Positions 14,259-22,326 of a DNA stretch of 23,420 nucleotides are shown in pieces. Both the position numbers and the translations under genes were made by a program. The stretch is from assembly GCA_964470845.1 (NCBI GenBank), contig CAYYEL010000034.1, positions 1-23,420 on the forward strand. The letters are read 5' to 3'. Below the pieces are notes generated by a model. It was not told where the DNA came from, did no database searches, and saw nothing but the letters and a program-made list of their open reading frames with translations. Source of the DNA: HGM04593 sp964470845. GTDB taxonomy: Bacteria > Bacteroidota > Bacteroidia > Bacteroidales > Bacteroidaceae. Every line of letters begins with the position of its first letter. Position 1 is the first letter of the stretch.

Positions 14259-15005
14259 TTAATCCTCAACGAGCGAGACTGTCATTGCAACATCGGCCTT
14301 GGGACGGTCGCCTGTGCCTGTCTCGACCTTTTGAATGGCCTCGACAACGTCGAGCCCCTGTTCGACCTCACCAAACACCGTGTATTGACCATCCAAGAAT
14401 GGAGTGCCGCCTACGGTCGTGTAGGCCTCGGTCTGTTCGGGGGTGAACGACGGCCGACCCATTGCGCGGCCCTTTTCGATTGCCATTGCACCTAACTTCT
14501 CTTGCAGAGCCATCAGGCCGTCGCGGTCGCGGTTGCGGCGCAGGTTCATTATCTCGTCGCGATGCTCGATGGCAAGCGCATTGAAGATATTCTGCTCTTG
14601 CTGCATCTCCATCTGACGTTCGAGTTGTTTGAGCTCGGCTGCTTTATACACCTTGCCCCACACAATATAAAATTGACTTCCGCTGCTCTCTTTCTTTGGG
14701 TTGACCTCGTCGCCCAAACGTGCTGCGCTCAGTGCGCCACGCTTGTGGAAAAGCATCTCGGGCTTAATCTCGGCCTCAAGAGTGTAATCGGGGCCACCCG
14801 TGCCCAGAGATTTTCCGGCGGGAGCGCCCTTGCTGTCGGGGTCGCCACCTTGAATCATAAAATCTTTTATCACACGATGGAACAGTGTTCCATCGAAATA
14901 TCCTTCACCTGCCAGCTTCAAGAAATTGTCGCGGTGTATGGGTGTCTCATCGTACAAGCGCACTGTAATATCACCCAATGTGGTCGAAATTTTAATTCTG
15001 CTCAT
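14259..15005 (-). CDS. Cyclophilin-type peptidyl-prolyl isomerase with a helical insertion
   Basis: A 248-residue cytoplasmic (no signal peptide) prolyl isomerase that speeds folding. The cyclophilin core is clear: TTLGDITVRLYDETP, FHRVIKDFMIQGGD with catalytic Arg44, GTGGPDY, KRGALSAAR, SGSQFYIVWG, then GQYTVFGEVEQGLDVV. Between QFYIVWG (to about 117) and the TPFLDGQYTVFG block (from about 201) sits an insertion of some 80 residues rich in Gln, Glu, Arg and Met (LKQLERQMEMQQEQN, IMNLRRNRDRDGLMALQEKL) that looks helical. I believe such insertions occur in other Bacteroidetes cyclophilins. A candidate promoter lies at 15039-15069. The DUF3472 gene follows on the same strand. Confidence 0.93.
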   Translation of the reverse strand: MSRIKISTTLGDITVRLYDETPIHRDNFLKLAGEGYFDGTLFHRVIKDFMIQGGDPDSKGAPAGKSLGTGGPDYTLEAEIKPEMLFHKRGALSAARLGDEVNPKKESSGSQFYIVWGKVYKAAELKQLERQMEMQQEQNIFNALAIEHRDEIMNLRRNRDRDGLMALQEKLGAMAIEKGRAMGRPSFTPEQTEAYTTVGGTPFLDGQYTVFGEVEQGLDVVEAIQKVETGTGDRPKADVAMTVSLVED

Positions 15006-15038
15006 AGTTATATTCCTTATTTTTCTCTGAATAACAGC

Positions 15039-15069
15039 GCAATTTAGGCAATAACTTTAACCCGACAAA
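15039..15069 (-). promoter_or_regulatory. Candidate promoter of the cyclophilin gene
   Basis: On the minus strand TTTG (15066-15069) is followed after 19 nt by TAAATTGC (15039-15046), a partial match to TAnnTTTG. Spacing is ideal, the -7 box imperfect. Confidence 0.4.
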
Positions 15070-15161
15070 ATAAAGAAACAATATTTTGTTAAAAATATAT
15101 AATTTTCAGTGTTTACGTTACCATTCTGTTGCAGGCCCCGAGGGCAATTGTTTAAAAGAAT

Positions 15162-15185
15162 AACCCCACCCTCGCGGGCAAGGTT
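15162..15185 (-). terminator. Terminator-like hairpin after the efflux operon
   Basis: On the minus strand a 10-bp stem with G:U pairs (15176-15185 with 15162-15171) has loop GCGA and is followed by ATTCTTTT. It lies about 120 nt beyond the last permease stop. Confidence 0.45.
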
Positions 15186-15307
15186 ACTCACACACTTATG
15201 TTTATTCAAAATTTATTTTAGAATCATATTGTACCTTATTCCGAACCTTATTTGAAAGCCATTTTAACAACAACGAACCGGTTCATTTAATAAGACCCAA
15301 ACAATTC

Positions 15308-17710
15308 TTACTCCTTTGCAATAATCTGCGAGGGATTGAGCCTCATCACTTTGCGTATGTGATAGCCCACAATTAAAGCCACTACAAACAGTATTATAAA
15401 CAGTGCTGCCGCAAAAGCCAACAGCGGCGACAACTGTTGTCCGCCGGAAATCAGCGGCCTTGTCATATCCTTTATAAAGGCGGTGAACAGTATTATAAGC
15501 GGCAAGGATACAACAGCGGCAACAGCAAAGAGCCACATATACAATCGACAGAACAGCACTATAACGTCGCGCTTTTTGGCACCGTGTACCTTGCGCACGG
15601 CAACCTCTTTCATTCGCGAGCGTGTGTCGAGCGATATTGAGCTGTATATTCCCATAATACATATAACAATGCTCACAAGAGACAATATCCAAGCAGCACG
15701 CTCCATATTCTCGAATATATGAACTTGAGAGGCAAGTTTCTCGCGCAGATTATATATATTGGGCAACACAAGCGAGGGGTTCAATCGTCTTATCTCGGCC
15801 TTAATTTCATCATAGACATTGGCATACTCGCCATCCTCGGGCATAATCACCAGACTGCTGCTGAGGAATGAAAGAGGTTGGTTCTTTACATAAACCATAT
15901 TATGCGTTTCTTTGCAATAGGGAATGTTTTTATATGTTCCGGCAATAGGCAGCGGCGGTGTGGAATACAGCTGCAATGTTCCGCTTTGCAAAAGCCCTAA
16001 ATCATCGAGCCGTTTGTAAAGTTCCTCGCTGAGCAGAATATAAGCCTCGCCTTTTACCTCGGGTCTTATCCATTTGACAGGATGTTGCCACAATTCGAGA
16101 AAAGACTCATTATCAAAATAGAAGGTTCTATAATAATTTGCAATATCCTTGGCTTTTGGATTATCGCTCAGGGACAATATCTCGCTGTAGGTCTCATCAT
16201 AAAAGTAGCAACATTTAACCCCCTCGGCCTCGGTAACGATATACTCTTGCAGCCGCTCATAGAAATCATCCTCCGGGGAATGTTTTGCAGTCTCGACCAA
16301 CAGACCGTTTTTATAGCTCTCGTCGTTGTCGGGCACATTGTATGCCTCTTTTATAAGTCCCACCGCTTGTACAATAACCACAGCGGCACCAAGAAACAGC
16401 ACGCCCACTATAAGTTGTAATCCCAACATTGTATTGCGCACGGCGTGTCCGCGACTGCGGTGCATAGCAGCAGCCACCCCACGCTGCATATTAAGAATAC
16501 GGGACAGAGAGAGCCACACTGCAACAACACAAACAACCGCCACAAGCACAATAATTACAGCAAGCGAGACGCCCGTACCCTCAATAAGAAGCCCGCTCCT
16601 TTGAAAAAACTCGGCCAAATGCTTCTCGACATATTCTGTAAGCCACAGCGACATAACGACAGCCAAGATAAATGAGAGTGCAAGCATAATTGCGACCTCG
16701 GTAAAAAAGAGCGCAAAGAGGCTCTTTGTACCGGCACCGTGCACCTTGCGCAGGGCCACCTCGCGCCGACGCATATTAAACAGTTGCAACTGCATTTTCA
16801 AGAATCCTATCAACGATGCCAAAAGCACCAATGAGCCGACAATATAGATAATGGGACGGGTGAGATAGATACTCTCGGAATTCTTTTTCCACGTATAATC
16901 TATCGGGTAAGCATTGCCGACCTCTACTCCCAAAGGCCGCAAGCGGCCGTTAACCTCGTCTATAAGTTGTTGAAGAGTGTAGCCCTCGCGCAACTGCACT
17001 TGGCATTGATGCCCCTGATTACCTAAATTATGGTTATAATATTGAGCATCCTCGTCGCATGGTACAAATATAGCCGGCATAATATAGAATTCAAAGGTGG
17101 AGTTAACTTTATAAATATCGCGCACGATATAATTTGTACTACCAATCCCATCAAACCACTCTATCCACACTTGTGCACCAATCGGATTCTTATTGCCAAA
17201 AATGCGCCGCGCCTCATACTCGGGAAGCACAATCTCATTATTTTTAAGTACCGGAATTTTTTCGCCCGTAACAGCCGAGCGCATTGCGCGAAAATTCGGA
17301 TACTCACACGGCGTGAGATAAAAATTAGTGCTATAGTTTTTCTTTGTCGAATCGGGCAATGTAAAAGTAAAATTACTGAATAGATAATAAACCGGAGTAA
17401 CCATTATCCGCTCGGCCGAAGCAAGCCCCTCGAGCGAGGTAAATTTTGCCATCATCTCCTTTGTAATCATCGCAGGTCGTCCGACCCCATTATCGGCAAG
17501 CGCCGAGGTGTCGAGGTTTTTAAATGTCAGTATGTGGCAACGCTCGGCGTATGGTTCGTCCATAATGGGCGGCTCGCGCAGAAAGCCCATTACAAAGTGC
17601 ACGACGGCAAGCGTAACAACGCCCACTGCCAACGCCACTATGCTGACAAGATTCTGTGTCTTATATTTTATGAGATTGCGCAGGGCAATTTTCAAATAAT
17701 GTACAAACAT
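15308..17710 (-). CDS. ABC transporter permease, MacB/FtsX type (second permease)
   Basis: An 800-residue inner-membrane permease of the mechanotransmission (MacB/FtsX) class. The N-terminus MFVHYLKIALRNLIKYK leads into TM1 (about 20-42), then a large periplasmic MacB_PCD-like domain to about 285, TM segments near 286-306, 336-358 and 380-402, another near 427-450, a second periplasmic domain, and three more helices near the C-terminus. Cytoplasmic coupling motifs occur twice: MRRREVALRKVHGAG after TM2 and RMKEVAVRKVHGAK in the second half, so this is the double-FtsX architecture common in Bacteroidetes. It starts 11 nt after the ATPase gene and is clearly paralogous to the permease at 18451-20907. 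The two probably pair over one ATPase dimer, or serve alternately; substrate unknown. Confidence 0.92.
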   Translation of the reverse strand: MFVHYLKIALRNLIKYKTQNLVSIVALAVGVVTLAVVHFVMGFLREPPIMDEPYAERCHILTFKNLDTSALADNGVGRPAMITKEMMAKFTSLEGLASAERIMVTPVYYLFSNFTFTLPDSTKKNYSTNFYLTPCEYPNFRAMRSAVTGEKIPVLKNNEIVLPEYEARRIFGNKNPIGAQVWIEWFDGIGSTNYIVRDIYKVNSTFEFYIMPAIFVPCDEDAQYYNHNLGNQGHQCQVQLREGYTLQQLIDEVNGRLRPLGVEVGNAYPIDYTWKKNSESIYLTRPIIYIVGSLVLLASLIGFLKMQLQLFNMRRREVALRKVHGAGTKSLFALFFTEVAIMLALSFILAVVMSLWLTEYVEKHLAEFFQRSGLLIEGTGVSLAVIIVLVAVVCVVAVWLSLSRILNMQRGVAAAMHRSRGHAVRNTMLGLQLIVGVLFLGAAVVIVQAVGLIKEAYNVPDNDESYKNGLLVETAKHSPEDDFYERLQEYIVTEAEGVKCCYFYDETYSEILSLSDNPKAKDIANYYRTFYFDNESFLELWQHPVKWIRPEVKGEAYILLSEELYKRLDDLGLLQSGTLQLYSTPPLPIAGTYKNIPYCKETHNMVYVKNQPLSFLSSSLVIMPEDGEYANVYDEIKAEIRRLNPSLVLPNIYNLREKLASQVHIFENMERAAWILSLVSIVICIMGIYSSISLDTRSRMKEVAVRKVHGAKKRDVIVLFCRLYMWLFAVAAVVSLPLIILFTAFIKDMTRPLISGGQQLSPLLAFAAALFIILFVVALIVGYHIRKVMRLNPSQIIAKE

Positions 17711-17721
17711 ATTTCGGGGGA

Positions 17722-18396
17722 TTACATTTCAACCTCGGACACAACCTCGCCGTCGAACAAATTCACAATGCGCTCGGCATAGTTTGCATCGTGCTGCGAG
17801 TGTGTAACCATAATAATTGTGGTGCCCTCGCTGTGCAGTTCCTTGAGCAGTTCCATTACCTCTTTTCCGTGCTTCGAGTCGAGATTACCCGTGGGCTCGT
17901 CGGCAAGAATTATCGAGGGGTGCGATATTACAGCACGCGCAATTGCCACACGCTGCTGCTGTCCGCCCGAGAGTTGCGCCGGAAAATGCTGCGCACGATG
18001 CGACATTGCCACACGCTCAACCACCTCGGCAACTTTTGCACGACGCTCTTTCTTGGGAATGCCCATATAGAGCAGAGGAAGCTCGACATTCTCGGTAACA
18101 CTAAGCTCGTCAATGAGATTAAAACTCTGAAACACAAAGCCCAGCTTACCTTTGCGCAGGTCGGTGCGGTCGTCCTCACTCATACAACTCACATCCTGTC
18201 CTTCGAGCATATATGTACCCTCGGTGGGAGTGTCCAAAAGTCCCAGAATATTCAGCAGAGTAGATTTTCCGCATCCGCTGGGACCCATAATAGCCACAAA
18301 CTCACCTTTTTTAACTTCGAGACTTACATTTTGCAGTGCCCACGTCTCAACCTCTTCGGTCTTAAAAATCTTCTTAATGTTTTTTAGTGTAATCAT
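17722..18396 (-). CDS. ABC transporter ATP-binding protein (MacB/LolD type)
   Basis: The 224-residue ATPase drives the FtsX-type permeases encoded on either side. All motifs are present: Walker A GPSGCGKST (residues 38-46), Q-loop FVFQSFNLI, signature LSGGQQQRVAIARA, Walker B IILADEPTGNLD and switch His in MVTHSQHD. LADEPTGNLDS is typical of the MacB/LolD/FtsE branch, used for efflux or lipoprotein handling rather than import. It sits 54 nt downstream of the first permease and 11 nt upstream of the second, in the same operon as a membrane-fusion protein and a TolC-like protein, which favours tripartite efflux over Lol transport. Confidence 0.95.
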   Translation of the reverse strand: MITLKNIKKIFKTEEVETWALQNVSLEVKKGEFVAIMGPSGCGKSTLLNILGLLDTPTEGTYMLEGQDVSCMSEDDRTDLRKGKLGFVFQSFNLIDELSVTENVELPLLYMGIPKKERRAKVAEVVERVAMSHRAQHFPAQLSGGQQQRVAIARAVISHPSIILADEPTGNLDSKHGKEVMELLKELHSEGTTIIMVTHSQHDANYAERIVNLFDGEVVSEVEM

Positions 18397-18450
18397 AATT
18401 CTATTGTATTTTAGTTAATATTATCGTTTGTTTATTATCAGACGAGGATT

Positions 18451-20907
18451 TTACTCCTTTTTAATCACATCGGCTGCATTTATTTTACCCACTTTATATA
18501 TTTTGTGAGCAATAGTGGTAAGCGTTACAAATGATACAATAAGTACCGATGCCAAAAGATAGGCGAATATTTCGAGCCACTCAAACAGTCCGAAAGGCTC
18601 AGTAAAGCTATGCAAAATCACCGTGAGCAACAGCCACACCGCAGCGACGAAGGCAGCAGCCACAGAGAGAAGCCTTATATAATAGCCACCGAACAGACGC
18701 ATTATATCGCCTCTTTTTGCACCGTGCACCTTGCGCAAGGCAACCTCTTTTTGTCGGCCGCGGCTTTCGAGCGAGATACTCGAATAGACGCTTGCCACAA
18801 TAGAGAGTATCGACACAAACACAAGCAACAGTGCAAGCCTGCTGAACAGCTCCATAATCTTCATTTGGGAGAACCACGAGTCGTAGAGACAAGAGAGAGG
18901 CACATCGTTCACACTGCCGGGGTGTGCATCGCGATATATTTTCTCCATCACCTCCTCGCAGTTGCTGTACAGCCCTCGCTTTGGGAAGATTATATAATTG
19001 AACACGTGGTAGCCCTCTACACGGGTAAGCTCCTCATCTACAATCCAGAAAGCGGGCGTATAATCATTGTAAGCAGCATAAGAATAGTGTTGCAGCGCCT
19101 TGGCATAGCCTATGAGCGTGTAGCTGCGACCACCAAAGGGTTGTTTCACACGTGTATCGGGCGACGGGCTAAGCCCCCACTTCAGGCGCAGACGCTCGGC
19201 CTCCTCGGTGCGCACATATACGGCCGTCGTATTTCTCTCTTTGCCGCGGGGACACTCGGGAGTAATCTTTATTCCAAGATTCTCGAAAATACCCTCATCG
19301 CTGACAGTATAACTGTATTCGTACTCCTGTATATTACCCTTATCGTCCATTCGTTCAATGTAGTGCATCAACAGTTCATTGTCAATGACAGGCGCTGTTA
19401 AAGGCTTTAAAATGGCAAAGCTTATATGTTCAATCGTGCCTGTGTGCATAAGTTTGTTTTTAAGGTCGGGAAGATGGTCGGCCTCCCCTAAAAACGCGCC
19501 GCCAACGACCAATGCGCGACGGTAGCGCGAGCTGTCATCGGGCAGCACATCACGCTGCTCACTGTAAGTGTCGTTTATAAGATAGAAAAGTCCCAGAATC
19601 GCAAGAATAAGAAACATACTCACTGCCATCTGCACGCTAATCATAATACTCTGCCCCACGGTGCGCGGATGCCCGCTGCGTCCCACGCGCAACCCCACAG
19701 GCTTGCGCAACTGCCGCTGCACAATAGCCGAAGCTACAAGCACGGTTACAAGCAACGTGCACAGTATCACCCACTGCGAAGTACTATATATTGCATCCAG
19801 ATTAAACACAATCCCTCCGTGAATCTTATATATTACGGGCAGCGCATAATGGGCCAAGGCCGAGACTATTACAACCGACACAAACGAGGTGAGAATAAAG
19901 ACAATAAGAATCTCTATGGCCAGCAACGCAATCAACTGTCGGGGACGAGCACCCATTATGCGACGCAGGGCAAGCTCGCGCGAGCGAAGCGAGAAGAGCT
20001 GCAACTGCATTTTCAGATAGCCCACAGCAGCAATGAGCAGCACACTGCACCCTAAGAACAGAATCGCAAATACAAAGACCACTGCAATTACACCCTCGTC
20101 GCCCCAGTCAAAATCGTTCACCGTGTAGGTAAAATAATACTCGGGCATTGCCGACGACAACTCCTTATGCAGTTGTGCGGCGGTTGTTCCGGGAACAAGT
20201 TCAATGCGCAGGCCCTTAGAACGATAAATTGGGGGCGGCACTTTCCCGACAATGAATATTCCGCTGAAGCTATCATCTAAATGGTCGGCAGTGTTAAGCA
20301 CATCGTCTATTGTTACCGTCTCGCCATTAAAAGCATCATAAATTGCAAGGCCGCGCGGGTCGGCACCTTTGCCATAGACCTTGTCGCGAATATCGGCGGT
20401 TATAAGCACAGTACCCTCCTTCATTTCCGGGATTCTCTCGCCTGTAACGGCGCTTGTGTACCACTTATAATGAAAAAAACGTGGCGAGCAGACACCATAG
20501 GTGCTCTTCAGTATTTTTCGTTCACCCTCTTTTGTCTCATATTCGGTGTCCTTACCCATAAACACAGATGCAAAATGAGCGTCGCGCATCGAGGGAATAT
20601 CGCACTCGTTAAGACGAGTATAAATATTATGGTCGAGCCACTCCTCATCGTCAAGCTGAATGTCGGCAAAATTCTCGTCAAGCGTTTTTCGGTTCTTATA
20701 CTGCTCCTCGGTCATTTTATATAGGTGTACAGTAACCACGCTTTTATCAATCTCGGATAGGTAAATATCGAGGACAACACTTTTCATTATATACAGGGTG
20801 ATTGCGAAACAGACAACACCCACAGCGAGGCTCAGGACAGATATTGTATTCTGTATCTTGTACTTGAGCAAATTGCGCCAAGCAATTTTTAAATAGTGTA
20901 TAAACAT
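18451..20907 (-). CDS. ABC transporter permease, MacB/FtsX type (first permease)
   Basis: An 818-residue inner-membrane permease with the same double-FtsX plan as its neighbour. N-terminus MFIHYLKIAWRNLLKYK, TM1 around residues 22-45, a periplasmic domain, helices around FLGCSVLLIAAVGYLKM and IEILIVFILTSFVSVVIVS, a second half beginning near MISVQMAVSMFLILAILGLF, and three C-terminal helices. Coupling motifs SLRSRELALRRIMGARP and GRQKEVALRKVHGAKRG are present in both halves. It is separated from the membrane-fusion gene by 159 nt containing its own -7 box (20977-20984), so this permease-ATPase-permease segment may be transcribed separately as well as by read-through. Substrate (peptide, antibiotic, lipid) cannot be told. 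Confidence 0.92.
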   Translation of the reverse strand: MFIHYLKIAWRNLLKYKIQNTISVLSLAVGVVCFAITLYIMKSVVLDIYLSEIDKSVVTVHLYKMTEEQYKNRKTLDENFADIQLDDEEWLDHNIYTRLNECDIPSMRDAHFASVFMGKDTEYETKEGERKILKSTYGVCSPRFFHYKWYTSAVTGERIPEMKEGTVLITADIRDKVYGKGADPRGLAIYDAFNGETVTIDDVLNTADHLDDSFSGIFIVGKVPPPIYRSKGLRIELVPGTTAAQLHKELSSAMPEYYFTYTVNDFDWGDEGVIAVVFVFAILFLGCSVLLIAAVGYLKMQLQLFSLRSRELALRRIMGARPRQLIALLAIEILIVFILTSFVSVVIVSALAHYALPVIYKIHGGIVFNLDAIYSTSQWVILCTLLVTVLVASAIVQRQLRKPVGLRVGRSGHPRTVGQSIMISVQMAVSMFLILAILGLFYLINDTYSEQRDVLPDDSSRYRRALVVGGAFLGEADHLPDLKNKLMHTGTIEHISFAILKPLTAPVIDNELLMHYIERMDDKGNIQEYEYSYTVSDEGIFENLGIKITPECPRGKERNTTAVYVRTEEAERLRLKWGLSPSPDTRVKQPFGGRSYTLIGYAKALQHYSYAAYNDYTPAFWIVDEELTRVEGYHVFNYIIFPKRGLYSNCEEVMEKIYRDAHPGSVNDVPLSCLYDSWFSQMKIMELFSRLALLLVFVSILSIVASVYSSISLESRGRQKEVALRKVHGAKRGDIMRLFGGYYIRLLSVAAAFVAAVWLLLTVILHSFTEPFGLFEWLEIFAYLLASVLIVSFVTLTTIAHKIYKVGKINAADVIKKE

Positions 20908-20976
20908 ATTTTTAAATTTTAAAATTTTTCAAAAAACATTTCGTAACGGGTGCAGCGGTGGCAACCCTTTTATTTG

Positions 20977-20984
20977 CAAAGTTA
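20977..20984 (-). promoter_or_regulatory. Candidate internal promoter (-7 box) before the first permease
   Basis: TAACTTTG on the minus strand matches TAnnTTTG exactly. The expected -33 position is T-rich but has no TTTG at 19-21 nt. It would start transcription about 60 nt ahead of the permease ATG. Confidence 0.4.
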
Positions 20985-21066
20985 GAAGTTTCTTGAACAT
21001 AAAAAATGGCAAAACATTTGACTACTATAAGAAAATATATTTTAGAAATTCTAACAGCTTCTTAGT

Positions 21067-22320
21067 TTATTGTTCGATAATTACCTCCTCGGCGTCGCCT
21101 ATACGGTCGTATCCGCTGACAATCACGCGGTCGCCGGGTGAGAGCCCTCGAATTATCTCAAATTGTTCGGGATTCTGACGGCCGACCTCAATCTCAACAC
21201 GTCGGGCAATGTTTGTCCCCTCCTCGATGCGAAAAATCCACTCGCCACTGTTCTTCTGATAAAAATCGCCTCGCGGAATTACCACAGCCTGCTCGCTCTG
21301 TCCAAGCTCGACCTTTACACGGTAGCTCTTTCCCAAACGTATATTCTGCGGGATGCGGGAATTGAACAAAAGGTCAATAGCAAACTCGCGATTCTTAACC
21401 TCGGGAACCACCCGACTGATGCGTAAGCCGAAAGTATCCTCCTTCTGCACTATTGTAGCCGGCAGGCCCGCAAAAATCCGTTCGACGTAATATTCGCTGA
21501 GTTGTGCACTCATTTTATAGCGGTTCATAATTTTAAGCTCGCCTATCTTTGAGCCCGCCGCCACCTGCTGCCCGATGATAAGATTCAAATGCCCAAGCTG
21601 ACCATCAAAGGGAGCACGAACCACTAACCCCGATGTGCGCCGCAGGGTTGCCTGCAATTTACGATGAGCAGCCTCACGGTCGGAAGCAATCATCCGGCGA
21701 CGCAGATGCGTGGCGGCCGTGTCGTGCCCAAGGCTCTGCATTTGCAGCATCAGCTTCTTGTGTTGATGCTCGCTCTCGGCCTCGACAATGTCAAGCTCGG
21801 CACGGCTTTTTATGCCCATTGAAAATTCCTCGCGGCTCTGTATCAGTTTGCGTTCGAGCAGGGTTATCTGATACTGCTGCTCAAGTGTCTGAAGGCGAAG
21901 GTCGATACTATTTTGCTCCATCTGAATCTCCTGCTCGCGCAGATTACGTTTGTTTTTTTCCCACTGCTCGCGCTCTTCCTCAATCGAGCGCATAAGCTCG
22001 GGGTTGTTAAGAACAAGGATTGTGTCGCCTTGTTTCAGCATTGTACCCTCCTCGCAAGCTATACGCTCGACAAAGCCACTCTCAAGAGCGTTCAACTGAA
22101 TGGTCATTATGGGGTGTACAATCCCTTCGACCTCGACAAATTCCATAAAAGCATCCTCCTTCACCTCGGCTATACGCAGACGCTCTTGCTTGACGCTTAG
22201 ACGCGACGGGGATACAAGAAGTACAATCGTGTAAATAATAATGGTAACTAATGCGCCGCCTGCGACAATGTGCGCAAGGTACTTTTGATACCACGGACGC
22301 GGTGGTCGTTTAATATCCAT
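21067..22320 (-). CDS. Membrane-fusion protein (HlyD/MacA-type periplasmic adaptor)
   Basis: A 417-residue adaptor linking the inner-membrane ABC permease to the outer-membrane TolC-like channel. One N-terminal membrane anchor (about 15-36, HIVAGGALVTIIIYTIVLLV) is followed by a split lipoyl domain (first half ALESGFVERIACEEGTMLKQGD, second half VVRAPFDGQLGHLNLIIGQQV), between them a long coiled coil (about 105-225, rich in Gln, Glu and Leu). A beta-barrel and membrane-proximal domain close the protein (VVIPRGDFYQKNSGEW, RGLSPGDRVIVSG). It lies 6 nt downstream of the TolC-like gene and upstream of the permeases, which defines the operon as a tripartite system. The anchor is a transmembrane helix, not a lipobox. 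Confidence 0.93.
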   Translation of the reverse strand: MDIKRPPRPWYQKYLAHIVAGGALVTIIIYTIVLLVSPSRLSVKQERLRIAEVKEDAFMEFVEVEGIVHPIMTIQLNALESGFVERIACEEGTMLKQGDTILVLNNPELMRSIEEEREQWEKNKRNLREQEIQMEQNSIDLRLQTLEQQYQITLLERKLIQSREEFSMGIKSRAELDIVEAESEHQHKKLMLQMQSLGHDTAATHLRRRMIASDREAAHRKLQATLRRTSGLVVRAPFDGQLGHLNLIIGQQVAAGSKIGELKIMNRYKMSAQLSEYYVERIFAGLPATIVQKEDTFGLRISRVVPEVKNREFAIDLLFNSRIPQNIRLGKSYRVKVELGQSEQAVVIPRGDFYQKNSGEWIFRIEEGTNIARRVEIEVGRQNPEQFEIIRGLSPGDRVIVSGYDRIGDAEEVIIEQ

Positions 22321-22326
22321 AATTTT

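Larger units (their letters stand above)
15006..15307. other. Intergenic region between efflux operon and cyclophilin
   Basis: No coding sequence is apparent in these 302 bases. The right part holds the end of the efflux operon, with a terminator-like hairpin at 15162-15185; the left part holds the candidate cyclophilin promoter. The remaining AT-rich sequence shows no RNA gene or repeat that I can recognise. Confidence 0.6.
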
